NCBI GenBank assembly: GCA_008508345.1
Contig: QNGE01003248.1
Span: 22,994-86,993 of the forward strand
DNA length: 64,000 nucleotides
Direction of reading: 5' to 3'
From: Paragonimus westermani
Lineage: Eukaryota; Platyhelminthes; Trematoda; Plagiorchiida; Troglotrematidae
This document shows, in pieces, positions 11,713 through 23,344 of the stretch. The position numbers and the translations under genes were made by a program. The notes under the pieces are model-generated. The model saw nothing but the letters and a program-made list of their open reading frames with translations. It was not told the origin of the DNA and did not search any database. The stretch's first letter is position 1; each line of letters begins with the position of its first letter.

Positions 11713-13945
11713 CTAAAAATCATGTACCAATATTTATGTAGGTAGGGTGATACGTGCCGGCGTACATAAGCACAACTTGCCACAGCATTTATTGATTACC
11801 AAAGTTTGTTCCAGCTAACACCGTATTTAATGTACACTGTCATGCAACATACTTATATCTGGTTAGTCCCGGAAAATCGTTCTAAATGAAACCGAAGAAG
11901 CTCACATGTCGGAAATGTCAAATCAGGCCTTTTTCTAAAAGTCAGCAAAATCTGTATCTGTTGATACGGCAATCAAAAAACATAATTCGTTCGATGTTTC
12001 ATGATGTGCCAAAGCTGATTCATACCACACTGTTGGGTGATGTTGAGCCACCAGAGTGGTTGAGGAGTCCATACGAACCATTCGTGGACACTTACTGAAG
12101 GGTGGATATGCTGGAATTATAAATTCCCGACGAATAGTATGATGCCTCTTTCTGCACTGCGGAGTAGGCTGTTCCACTAGTCACTGATAATCACCATGTG
12201 GTCCATCTTGCATGCCCTCGGTTGGTGCAGATGGTGAATTTTATTTTTGCATGGTAATGGGTGCAGGTATAGCATACACTTAACTTTGTAATCTATTTGG
12301 AATATCTGTGGTGATCGAAATGTTCAGGTAGCTTTTTGGAGCTGCTTAAGCGGTGCTCAAACTAACCACATAAGAAAGCATCATTTAGTCGGGGTGGGGG
12401 TGATTTTATTTTTATTCATCTCTCGCCAGGTGATACTAGTATTTACCCTGACCTCAGTGTTGTTCAACATGACTTGTTAGCGAAGTAAGTGAGTTCAGAT
12501 GTTGCTTCATTCACATGTCATAACGCTGACCCTACCGATAACTCTACGGGCACATTCTTAGGTACTTACATTAAACCAAAGTTTAGTTGGTTGGGTGTAT
12601 CGTTTTATTGATAAGATGCAGAGGAACAGGATGAATAGAATCTACTTCTTCAAGCAGATTGCTATCATTAAACATGTGCGCAGAACGAGGTGTACGCCAG
12701 GCCCACTTTAAGCGCCGTCAGACAGAAGCTGTGCACACAAGCCTACTGACCAGTATTCTGATGACTAACCTTGGTGCCGGACAGTTGTTCGATTACTCTA
12801 ATTTAACATGTAGAAGCGAAATTTACTCTAATATCGATTCCATTTTTGCGTGTGCTGAGTTCAGTTCCAGAACCAACACAGTTGTATCATATCCACGCAC
12901 AAACTTAGCCAGATTATCACCCACATAACTTTTATAGGGTGGAATGTTTCTGTAAACCTGACCCCATTTCTTTTGCTTGAAGTTATGAAAAAGTCCGCCA
13001 GAATAAGGTCCGACAACGAGTCTTTTATGAGAATAAATAAATATCGAGGCTTGCACTGACACCGTGCTTCAACTTCCGACTGCCGTGATCAACTTTCCAA
13101 TCAGCAAGTATTTAGAAAACTCATCTCAGGAGATCAATAACCTACGTTATGAAGCCACGAAAATATGCTTCATATTGGTGAATACATGGGGAGACCAGTA
13201 TAGACGAGACTCACCACACCACATCACGACTGACCCTATTTGTAGTGGACCTATGTGTTTCGATGACAAACGTCGTGCATGACGTCAGCCGAAGTTCACA
13301 TAATGTCCAGCGTGTGAAGTAGACTTCCTGGGACATTCTTAAGGCCATTTCAAATTAAATGCGTCTCAGCCTGTTTAATGTAACAGTAATCGTCACGGAG
13401 ATGCTAGGGTGAAAAGAGTGCGATAGTAGCTGAAGCGAAAGATCGGCCAGAATACACACCAAATCAGGTCGATCCCGAAACATACAGCTATTTATAACAT
13501 TTTCCATACCAGTTTCCATTTTAGACACAAGATTTTCCATTACGTGCTAAAGCAAATCAGTCTGGCGCATTAGAATTTCCACCTTAGACTCTTGGACGTG
13601 ACGGGAAGAACGCGATTGGCCCAACTAACCGTAAGGGACGACCAATCTTGATTGGAATGCTTCGCATTGGCTACTTTGGTAGAGGAAGTGGTTTGGGTTA
13701 ATCGAGGGGTGTCAACGGATTTGCTTACTAAGAACGGGGTTAGCGGTCATCTGACCCTGTTCCTACTAATTCATCAAACCGCTGGCCGTATTGGTTTCTT
13801 CGACAGGTAAAAGGTAGCGAGTGGTTGGGGGTGTCTGTGAATCTCACGTCCAATAGGAGTGAGGTTTAGGGGCGTAGTAGACTTCGAGCTTTGATGTGAG
13901 AGTTAACCAGTTTGTGAGAACATTTTCATTAGTTCTCCCGCATGC

Positions 13946-14137
13946 ATGGCTGGCGGACGCAAGTACACCAACATCAGTCCCGAAACAGGCAGACGTATTA
14001 TCGAAACGATTGAAAGGGGCGATGACTAGCGTACGGTTGCCCTTCTGAACGGAGTCAAGTGTAATGCCGCTTACAAGTGGCTTCATGTGAAGTGCACTAA
14101 TTATGAAACTCAGCCTCGCAAGGGTTTACAGTTGTGA
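13946..14137 (+). pseudogene. Tc1/IS630-like transposase, N-terminal DNA-binding part (dead)
   Basis: From an ATG at 13,946 the frame reads through ISPETGRRIIETIERGDD, meets a TAG at 14,027-14,029, then continues in the same frame with LLNGVKCNAAYKWL before a stop at 14,135-14,137. An opening Ser-Pro-Glu-Thr, Arg-Arg-Ile-Ile, Glu-Arg-Gly-Asp-Asp and then Gly-Val-Lys, Ala-Tyr-Lys-Trp is what I know from the helix-turn-helix start of Tc1/mariner-IS630 superfamily transposases. The usual residue at the TAG is Trp or Tyr, one base from a stop, so this looks like a point-mutated copy. No DDE catalytic part was recognised downstream, so the copy is truncated or decayed. It lies antisense inside a collagen intron. 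Family-level placement is from memory of the motif and is moderate. Confidence 0.6.
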
Positions 14138-15241
14138 CCCAACCGTTTCAATGTTCATCGCCTGCATACAGCGTCGTTCGACATGACGAACGAAACTAGC
14201 GTAATGGTCTCCGGTGACGTCGTACATAGCAAAAATGACCACTCTTTCCAGAGCCTGCACTCTCCACTCCTGTTGGGTTTGCACATTCTGAGGATCTCCG
14301 TTTATTATTGTCTCGTGGTGCATCTGCAGTTATCCTGGAGCTCTCAATGGCTGAGTCCGGTTAGGGCAGAGTGGTTTTTCTCTCGTTTACTCACGGATTA
14401 CAGATTAATCTAGGTTGTGCACGCGTCACGATCAACGTGACATTCTCCGATAACACTTGACCTTCCAACGCCTTTGAATCTTGTGTACTTGTTTCAGAGA
14501 TGGAAAATGTTACACATTCGTGAACTGTCAATACGTTTTTGTCGGGGTCAATTTTTTTGACAAATCGGTAATGCGAACCAAACGTCACATAGCTTCTTAC
14601 CATTATAAACTATAATACTGCGGGTTAGTTACATACACGAACTGGGTATTCTCGGACCCAGTGTATGAAATTAGCTATAAAACTCTTGGTTAACATCTTT
14701 CGCTGCGAATTTCGCGGGACATCCCACTACTACGGAAATTCGTACACATTCTCAGTCAAAGGAAATTACCTCACACCTTACAAAGAAAATTATGCACTTC
14801 TTATGGAATAATAAGAAGAAATTGTTGGGCAAATTCATGTAGGTAACATTTGTCAGATGACCTTTCGTTGTATCCACACGAGCACACGCTCCAATTGAGG
14901 CTGTTTCCTTTAAAAACCCGGATCTCGTTCACAGTCGAATTACAGATTATAATCAAACTTAGAGGGGGAACAACATATTCCACTGTTGCATGCATACAAT
15001 AAGCTGGTGGATTTTAGCTACCTTGGTTAAGACAAACTGGTCATCCGTTCACGCTGCTTAGGGATGGGGTAACGCAGTATTCTGCTACGAAGTTTCTTGG
15101 CAAAACGAAATAACTGACTGTCAGTCTTTTGTTACAACTCGTATGAATGCACATTCAAAAAATATGTGGTGAGGGGAGGATTGTGATTGTGACCTTTTCC
15201 CATTCGGCCAGCGGTTTTAGTTTTAACCTCACAAACTGTAG

Positions 15242-15422
15242 AATGCACTTGAAAGATTCGGTTAAATGTTACCGGATACTAGTTCGATCAGCAGTCCGTC
15301 CAAAGTAGATCGCATTCAATGCACCTGCAAGATTCAGTTGGGAAGAGATCTTACCACTTTTAAAGTTGGGTAGATTGTCGATCAAGACCTTATCAAGCAA
15401 AGTTCGACCACCAGTCCTGTTC
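15242..15422. repeat. Imperfect direct duplication
   Basis: Two neighbouring copies share their ends. The first (15,242-15,301) opens AATGCACTTGAAAGATTCGG and closes AGTTCGATCAGCAGTCC. The second (15,318-15,422) opens AATGCACCTGCAAGATTCAG and closes AGTTCGACCACCAGTCC, with about 40 extra bases inside. They look like an old local duplication with an insertion or deletion. Confidence 0.6.
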
Positions 15423-17839
15423 GACAGGGTACTCCTCATCACCCTTATTTCTCACAGCTATGAACGATATTATGGAAGGAATAAGTTAACGTGAAAAACT
15501 CTTTAACGTCATCCTTTAGTTAGATGACAAACTTAGTTCTTCAGTCCGCTTTGGGACAATTGTAATATGTGGTAACGTGTTTTTGCATGCCCTTTCAACA
15601 CCTAATTTGTGTTGTCAACTTTGTGAAATTCAGGATAGATTTGAAGAGAAACATGGGAAAGGTGGTACTTAGTATTGAATCGGAAGATGTGGAGGTCTAG
15701 GGTTGTTAACCAAACACATCTCACCGTATACATATGTCCTGATAGTTTGCGGTTTGAGATAGATCAATGATTAGCGAGACATACATAAGTATCTTGTTAT
15801 ATCTAGTAATTATTTTCGCTTTAGACTATTTCTTCAGTTCAAACCATACGCCATCCTGTTTCATTTAATACTAAATGCCAAATTATGCACATGTCCATGT
15901 ATGAGACACATTCTGGTCATCAAGTATAGTGCCACATTTCCGTTGCGTAATATTTCACATATATACACATCCATATTGATTTAAAAATAAATAATCTTTT
16001 CTTGACGTTTACCCAGTAAACCCGATCCTAATGAACAAGGCGAATATATTTTGACGGTAACTTTGAGTTGCCGGTGTCAAAAACATCCGAACGTCAAAGA
16101 ATCACACTGTTTCAATTCACAAAACGCAACTATCTAACTATCTTGCTGGTGTGCGCCAATGTGTGCACAGGTTGATATCGATCATTGATTGTCTGTAGGA
16201 CACAAAATCATAAGAAATAGTAAATTTTGTGATCTAAGGAAGACTATGACTGTGAACATGTTTCACAATACGCTCCCTTACTCGGTTATCAAGCACAGAC
16301 ATTTGTAATCAGTGTTCGTAAAAAATCGAAGATACTGACCTACCGACTGGTTCGCTTGCAACTAGGTTACAGATTGTGGTAAAGTTAAAACCTGGATGTG
16401 AAAAACTATGATTCGACGGGGTTCAAGCCTGTGACGAAAATCACACAAATTTACTCGACGTATGTCTTATCACCATCAGGGAAAGCGAGCAAATATTGTA
16501 GTTGACCTTGACTGTCCCCTTACTCAACTGTCACACAGATTGCCACAGATAGGTTCATTCAGTGAGATTATTCGAATATTCAAGGTTGAAATCTACCGGT
16601 GCTATTGATGTGCTTTCTGCTAGTGTTACTAATTCTAGACGTGAACTCGGGGCAAATTCTCCAGTCAAAATTCCGAAGGAAGAATACTCTTCATAGGGAT
16701 GCTGTCTTAAACTCGTTACTCATGTTGATTACAAGCATTTTGTGTGTACCTTATATGAGATCTTTCTACCCTTTAAGCCTATTTTAGAATTATTTACATC
16801 AATAATAGTGAAAATCAAACTAGAAGTAGACACCACTGCCAATTTTCCAATAAAATATTTAACAGAAATGAGTTTTGTAAACTAGTCTTGGAAGTATCCT
16901 ACAACGCATCGTTTGCCTCCTGAATTTCTGGAGATAGTTAAAAATATAAGGTGAGAATGGCCATTCAGTAACACGTTAATTGGTCGCACCCAGTGACTTT
17001 TAACTGCATAGTATGTTAGCCTCAATTGAGCAGAGGTCAATATATCGGCTAACTCGCCATGTTACACCGCTTAAAAGCACGAACTCAATCCACCCAGGGC
17101 GTCTGATTAAGTCAATGACTTTTAGAGACGGGAGATCTAGCCGACTGGCACTACGAATTTCGTAAAATCTACTTCAACATTCTAGAGGTTGTCGCATTAA
17201 ACAGAAGCTGAAGACTGCCACAGTTTAATAGAATGTGGATCAGGTTTAAGTGGATTTTCATTCATGACCCGCGAAGCCAGTTGATTTCCGCTGCTGGTTG
17301 TACTCCTCAAGCACCCATTTTCTATAATCCGTGGATATCCCGCCCCCAACCATTCAGTCAGTTTAATTCAAACATACGTAGTCCCCCTAACAGGCTTCAT
17401 TGCTGTTGATGTTCACTACCTGCACCTCTTTGTTCTTGCCAGAGGCGATTCAACGTGGTCGTGATAAATGACTAGCCATCAAAACATGGATACTGATAAA
17501 CAAATTCCCCACTTGCTTTGTCGACGAAAACAACAACTGTAGCCCAGCAGAAGCGCAAATTGGTACAGGCTTGGGAAACAGAATACTGCATTATATAATT
17601 AATGCGTACCGCAGCAGTAAAGCTCCACAACAAGCCTACCCAAAGTCAGTATATAAAGCCAGTATGTCGAACTAGCACAAGCTTTAGAGAACACATCAGT
17701 GAGTTCGTACAGAGTGTGTTCTGGTGACGCCGATTCTTTAGTCGCAAAGAAGGAATTGAATCTTTGTGTGATTTTATCGTCGTCAAAATTTGCATTTTGG
17801 AATCCAAGTCGGTTACCTTAAAGAACTTGTACTTTTTGT

Positions 17840-18348
17840 GCAAAGAGACTATCCATTTTGATTTGGGAAAATCAACTCATAGACGAAGTAATGGTATAGA
17901 GATGAATAGTTTGTTGGGCTACCCATGAGCGGCATTCAGATAATACATCGATATTCTCCACCAATATTCATTTCGTCTTACTCTGAAACCTTGATAGTTC
18001 CGTTCCTATAAATCTTTCTGTTTCTTTTGAGGAAGAAACAAACAAAAATATATCTTTCCTAGAAACTTCACTCATTAGATGGCAGGACTGCTCATTATAA
18101 CGCCCAGTGCACCGCAGGTCACTTGCAGCGGTCTGTGTTTACAATTGTCCTCTTTTACGCCAATTAATCACAGACGAGAACTGGTAGGAACCCTAGTTCA
18201 CATAGCCTGACAAATCTGCACAAGTGGCAAATTACAAGGAGAGAAGGAGATACTGAGAATGTTGCTCACAAACGGATATCCAGAAAAGTCTGTCGAAACT
18301 CACCTTCAGAACAAAACGAAACACGACTGCCCTGTGTACGGCTCATGA
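17840..18348 (+). pseudogene. Penelope-like element fragment (reverse transcriptase C-terminal and connection region, dead)
   Basis: The best part is 18,133-18,345: a frame reading FTPINHRRELVGTLVHIA, a TGA at 18,208-18,210, then QICTSGKLQGEKEILRMLL and NGYPEKSVETHL. In Penelope-like retroelements the region after the reverse transcriptase palm reads as a basic His-Arg-Arg stretch, Leu-Val-x-Thr-Leu, Ile-Cys-(Thr/Ser) and Asn-Gly-Tyr-Pro, which fits closely. Just upstream, in other frames, I read FEEETNKNISFLETS, resembling the element's usual acidic stretch before Phe-Leu-Asp, so frameshifts are present. The left limit is soft. No GIY-YIG part was found after 18,348. It is antisense to the collagen gene, inside its longest bounded intron, and clearly not functional. 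Confidence 0.65.
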
Positions 18349-18691
18349 GAAACGGGTTTTTGAAACTACTTCATGGAAGAGGGGCACTCTGTTGACCCCG
18401 CAGACTCGTTTAACACATTAATGTGCAACAGGAATTCTAAACTGCTTACCTCCTCCAAGGTAATGTTATTCATTACTCGCTGTCCAGCCCTTCATGTGTT
18501 GACTGTTGACTCATGCAGTTTGTGTGCTCTGAAGCTGATGACGGTTCATGTTTCATCTAAACTCAACCGTTGACCGTCTCTATTGTTGCTGTAATCCACA
18601 TCTTCTATGTATTCTAATGTCTTACGTTCGTGACTGAAAAGGGTACACGGGATGTTAGCATCCCTCGATGTATCTTCTATGGCTATTAGTA

Positions 18692-18726
18692 AAGGAACTG
18701 GCTTTTGTATACTCGGCCAGTTCCTT
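18692..18726. repeat. Short inverted repeat (11-bp arms)
   Basis: AAGGAACTGGC at 18,692-18,702 is the exact reverse complement of GCCAGTTCCTT at 18,716-18,726, with a 13-base spacer. It could form a small hairpin. No function suggested. Confidence 0.6.
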
Positions 18727-20792
18727 CTTCAATCTGCGCTCTTTTGACGATACTTTCACTCGAATTGGAAAATGGGCGTATTCTTTGATTCAGGCGGGCG
18801 AACAACTGCCAAGTGAACTTCAGAATAGCTAACTTAAGTGACAACGAACAAATGGCAATCACACGTGACCATTTTTCAGACCCAACCGATAAACAAATCC
18901 ATTTTCGGCTAACCCACGCAGTTGGCGCTGGTGTTGTTCACTCCTTTCTTTGTGCATCATCAGTGTTTTCCCATATAAGGTTACACCTTTTTAATTGCTC
19001 CGGTTATCATCAGATCAAGGATCTTTGAGTCTGAACACAGCTTTTCAGCCCGTAGTTGAGTAACCACCAGCGTTGTGGCAGACATACGGTACCTCATGGT
19101 CCTGCCGTCATTGGTGCAACAAGATGAGTAGATATTGAGCGAAAGACCAAGGTGAGTACCAGATGGATTATAAAACATAAATGCCACGGTATGGGTATTT
19201 TTTATTAATTAGAGAAAGATACTGGATGGTGGCAGTTCTGGTGCTTCAACAAACCAGAATGATGCAGTAGATACCGCGAAGACATGATGAGATGATGTGG
19301 AAGGTACAGTGTGTAAAATGTGAAGAACTGTTCTACCAAAGTGAGTAACCGAGGATCAGAGTGGATAGATGGATAACACCCTAGAGCTAAGTACAGCTTG
19401 GTAAGAACGGAAATTTTGAAGACAACATATTGTGGTCAAAACTGATGTTAGCTTTGCTAACGTAGAGTCACGCTATTTTGTGTTTCCGCTGATTTTGACA
19501 TGTCCTACAGAATGGATACGTTTAATATGTGTTTCATAAAAATCACAAATTTACAATGAACGGATTATTGTCCAATCTTGACGGTTACCAACGTGGTTCA
19601 GTGAGAAAGCGTTATGGTAAAAACGCTTTGCAGTAGCATTCAAATTATGCGAATCGAACAAACAACCCAAGCCCATATGAAATCACTTACAAATACATAC
19701 AGAGTGTAGGCTAATACCTACTGCCTTTAACAGAAAATCTCTGGAGAATTTGTGACATTGCACTAACAAATATAGATTGTATAACCACTCTTCGAAATCT
19801 GCTATGCCCAATTAACCCAGTATAGTTCCAGCAGTAAAATATTCTGATACTACAGATGGCCGGATGAGAGAATGTGCTGTAGTTCACTTATTTTGACGAA
19901 CGAGACGTTTTCCCCAATTTGGAGAGTAGAATATGTCGTCTGTTTTCTCATAAACCAGGCAGGCAGCTAATTACTTGAATCCTGTCAGGAAGCTAGACAC
20001 AACCAGTTCTTTTTTGTCGGCGAATTAAAGTGGCTAAATTTCACTGCAAGAGACATTTCCCGGTATGTCATTTGATCACATCAAGAAAGTTTGATCGTCA
20101 AACGACCGAAATTCATTTTCACTCGTTCACACGATGTAAACACCGAGTTGAGGTGCGTTCCGTTTGATAGATCTTCTACTAAAATACATACGGATTATGG
20201 ACGATTAATTTTCAAAGAACAAGAAAAACTGGTTTGTGTTTGAATAGTTGAATATGACTCCTGGAGTCAATAAGTTATTCATTTAATGCAGTTAACGTTT
20301 AGTCAATAACGGCAGCGGCTGAACCATGAAGTCACCCGCCCGTGCACTCTTCTCGATTAGTCAGTGTAAGTCTGTTCAGCGTCTGTACTGTGCTGAGTTA
20401 GCTGAAGGCTATGAGGTTAAGTTTCTTAAAGTAACTTCAAAAATCTTTGAATTACACGATTCTTGGTTGTTTGTTCAGCCACGACAAATGGAACTCTATC
20501 AGGTGAAAAAGATCCCTGGTTCACGGTCTGTTGGCATTCATTCGTCGGTTTATTTTAGTCCATGTTATGTGGGAGACCAGTGGTATATGTTATGAGTAGA
20601 TTTGATACGGAGTTTTCCCACAAGCTCGTAGGCATTGGATTCTAACGATCGATGGAATAAACTGCCAACTAAACAAGACTGATTCCAGTCGGCGGAAAGG
20701 TTACAAACACGAGGACAGTGGCTCATGATAATAATGAGACTAATACTAGTTATGAATAAGTTATAGCCGATCACCGAAAAATCTCAACCTAC

Positions 20793-20876
20793 CATAACAC
20801 CTTTGATCCCGACACATCGACACTTGTCCGGTGTGCATATCCGCTGACACCGATAAGGATCTTCATAGTTATATTG
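20793..20876 (-). CDS. Collagen IV exon: N-terminal 7S cysteine cluster and first triplets
   Basis: Twenty-eight codons in phase 0, beginning Gln-Tyr-Asn-Tyr-Glu-Asp and ending Gly-Ile-Lys-Gly-Val-Met. Four cysteines are spaced C-x3-C-x4-C-x-C and followed by Val-Gly-Ile-Lys-Gly. This matches the known type IV pattern of a cysteine cluster ending Cys-X-Cys just before the first Gly-X-Lys-Gly triplets. In the family these cysteines form the disulfides of the 7S tetramer outside the cell. The acceptor is CTGTAG just above 20,876 and the donor is GTAGGT just below 20,793. The exon carries no start codon or signal peptide, so at least one more exon lies upstream at higher coordinates. It is 84 bases long and begins with a whole codon. 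Splice sites, cysteine pattern and frame agreement with the next exon make chance unlikely. Confidence 0.88.
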
Positions 20877-21434
20877 CTACAGGAATAGAAAGGAATGGAA
20901 ACAACTATTAACTGTCACAATTAATCATGCGCAAGAGAAGTTGTTCATTCACTCGGTTGCACCACACAAAACAATTATTTTGTGTGCAGGCGGAATGTGT
21001 TCCAGGCCAGCACTTGGCCGAATCACTTCCCTTTTGGGGTGGCATTTCCAGACCAAAACACATTCTTACTAATACTGACTGACTGTCCGATCCGTTGTTG
21101 CTGTTGATTAGCTGTGAAAACTGAAGGCAGTAAAATGGCCTTCCGCTTACAAGAATAAACACTTCAGTTGTCAGTTGTTGATTCTTGTGTACGTGTGCAC
21201 ATTCTGTCATATGTTGTTTTTCAAACGGATTTGTTGCCTATATACTAGGTGTATGTATACAAACAAATTCCAAAAGTTTAAGTATCCAAACTTCCGTCAA
21301 GGCACGTAGAATATGTTCTATCAATACAAACGCGTAACTTAGATGGCTTATTTTTTCGGTTTCATTCTTAGTATTTCGCACATTCGCTACAAAGGCACCC
21401 TACAATTAGGATTCGAAAGAGGCCGGCTGGAAAG

Positions 21435-21483
21435 TCTATCTGAATGCAAAGGCTGCGATCAAATGTGAGTGATGGTCAACTTG
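21435..21483 (+). repeat. Single-arm copy of the hairpin repeat
   Basis: From TCTATCTGAATGC onwards this matches the spacer plus right arm of the inverted repeat at 30,845-30,937, with G to A at one site (GCAAAGG for GCGAAGG), up to GGTCAACTTG. The left arm is absent here. The two loci are about 9.4 kb apart, so this is a dispersed unit. Confidence 0.8.
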
Positions 21484-23284
21484 AAAACTAGGATTAGGCC
21501 AGGGTGAAAGTAATAAACGGGAATGACAGCAAGTATACGCACAGCGCGCAGATCACTGAAGACGTGAGGAGTGCTTAGGTGAATTCATATCAGCCACAGG
21601 AGAACTGGAGTAAATGGGCATGTCTGTATGCGTCGCCTGCTTTGCACCCGGTATCGGGTGATTTGTGACCGGCAATGTGAATAAGTGTCTCGAGATGATA
21701 CTTTGGTCGCGGTTGCTATGAGGTCAACGAAGCAGTGGTCAACATGAATGCCTTGAGAGAACGTGAACTGAAGTTCGAATAATGGTCGTGACAAGTATTG
21801 CACTCTTGACTAGCTCCAACACAAGCCAGCCTCTTATCTGGTGCTCTTTCCAAAGGACGTGATTAAAATGTAAGAATGCGTGTTGGGCTGCGACCGAATG
21901 TGACTGACGATCACTGTAAATCAAGCAGTGGAAAAACCACTGAACAGTACGAAGTTTACTTATGATGCTAACTGCCTGTAAGTGAAAACGGTGAACATTG
22001 GTTATTGCACACAAGACCAAGCGCAAATGTATTTCCGTTAAGTAGTCTCGATAGGAAATGAGGGCACATGCCGATAACGCAAATACTGTCAGCAATGAGT
22101 GATCAGCACATCAACTCTTCTAACCATACATTCATTTGAAAAAGCTTGCTGATGTTACTGGTACCAGTTGGTAACTCTGATACCTTTAACTTGTAGTTTT
22201 TTCGATGGACCTTAGACCTGACGAATATGCTGTCCATGGAAGGCAGCGAACTCAGTTAACTCAAAAGCACTACTAATTTCAGTCGATGAGGTCTGATACC
22301 GCTTTTTAGCCCAGGTATTCACAGCTGTGAATGTGAATCTAACACCATGTGACTATTTTGTTAGGTAATGTTGTTGTTCTGTGGTGACACTTCACGTGTA
22401 TCATTCACTAAGTCTACCCAAATTAAGTCATCCTGGATGAAGAACCGGAACATGAGCTGTGCAACCAATGACGGGTTCCTAACGCTGCACCTCAAGAGCC
22501 TTCTACCATAACGTCGCGAAGTGCACCCTGTCGCGTTGAACAAAGTACATTGCTTCCATGTACGGTTGGCGTGTAAATAGCATCCTCTAAACATATCTAG
22601 TCTCGATTTTCTTCGGATTCCAACTGAAGTTTTTTGTAGACAGACAGCCACTCTTATAATCCAAAATAGAGGTCAATTCTGTCCATCACAATTTTTGGAT
22701 ACCATCTTCAAAACGTCTGCGAATTACCCCCTTTGTCTTCCGCACAGTTTAATCCTTACTGATGTTCACTCTCTGCTCAACGTCGGTGGCTTGGATGCTC
22801 GTTCCGGTTCCCCCACCACCTAATTGCTCGTCATGATATACATTCATCTTAATCGGGATCAATAACGAGTTGAAAAAGTATGGACAATGAAATCCGAGTT
22901 AGTCATTAGTATGACTACACTGTCATTATTGTCAAATGTTGCGATTAGACACTCCAAGCTCCCTAAACGATTATCTTCTACCGTGAATCCTGAGTAACAC
23001 GATCGAACGCACAGTTGAAGAGCGTGTTGGAGCAACCCTGGCAGATCGAGTGCCCGATGGGGGTTTACTTATTATCGAATCGCTGAACAGAACGCCCGCT
23101 GAAGGGATTACCACACATCAAAATAGATATACTTCCTGTTGATGATAACAGAGGAACATGCTCGTTTTACGGCAAGTAAGTATGAATTGTTGTTGAGTTA
23201 TGCGTCTGAATATCAGTATGTTTAAGTAAGTCAGTCAAACAGCCTACACAAACCAAAACTAGAAGTTATAGTTGACAACACTTC

Positions 23285-23344
23285 GAAACGTCCGGGCTTT
23301 TGTTGGATTCGAACCGGCAACAGAATCTACATACCTTTGAGCAA
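23285..23344 (-). repeat. tRNA-like (SINE-type) repeat with B box
   Basis: On the minus strand 23,315-23,305 reads GGTTCGAATCC, a perfect RNA polymerase III B box, and 23,344-23,333 reads TTGCTCAAAGGT, similar to an A box but only 28 bases upstream. The T-stem is not paired well, and the A-to-B spacing is too short for a real tRNA, so this is a tRNA-derived repeat rather than a gene. About 40 bases around the B box match the right-edge copy at 63,958-63,997. Confidence 0.6.

Larger units (their letters stand above)
11713..20792 (-). other. Collagen intron, 9.1 kb, with embedded element fossils
   Basis: No collagen triplets are seen, and the cysteine spacing across it argues that no exon is missing. 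It hosts a Tc1/IS630-like transposase start (13,946-14,137), an imperfect direct duplication (15,242-15,422), a Penelope-like fragment (about 17,840-18,348) and a small inverted repeat (18,692-18,726). The rest holds nothing recognisable. Confidence 0.75.
955..20876 (-). other. Gene span: collagen type IV alpha chain (5' part, six exons visible)
   Basis: Six short minus-strand exons join in phase 0 into 162 codons. The order is a four-cysteine N-terminal segment, then Gly-X-Y triplets with a Gly-to-Ala break and a Trp-Ser-Ala-Gln insertion. Type IV collagen is the network-forming chain of basement membranes, and its N-terminal 7S domain links four molecules. A cysteine cluster ending Cys-X-Cys, a further cysteine inside the early triple helix and interrupted triplets are type IV marks and argue against fibrillar collagen. 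Counting across the joined exons gives 83 residues between the last cluster cysteine and the helix cysteine, the same as I recall for human COL4A1, so no exon seems missing there. The rest of the helix and the NC1 domain must lie beyond the left edge; the signal-peptide exon lies upstream and was not found. Visible introns run from about 1.6 to 9 kb. Whether it is an alpha1- or alpha2-type chain cannot be told. Confidence 0.9.

Noticed and set aside
16400..16440. GGGGTTCAAGCCTG resembling a polymerase III B box
   Set aside because: No paired T-arm, no A box and no similarity to the other tRNA-like copies.
20326..20595. ATG-started 89-codon plus frame close to the 7S exon
   Set aside because: It reads smoothly but matches no family, is antisense to the collagen gene and has no supporting signals.
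21739..22095. Minus frame of 118 codons with a hydrophobic start
   Set aside because: It starts with TTG, not ATG, has no domain I recognise, and no splice donor in the needed phase.
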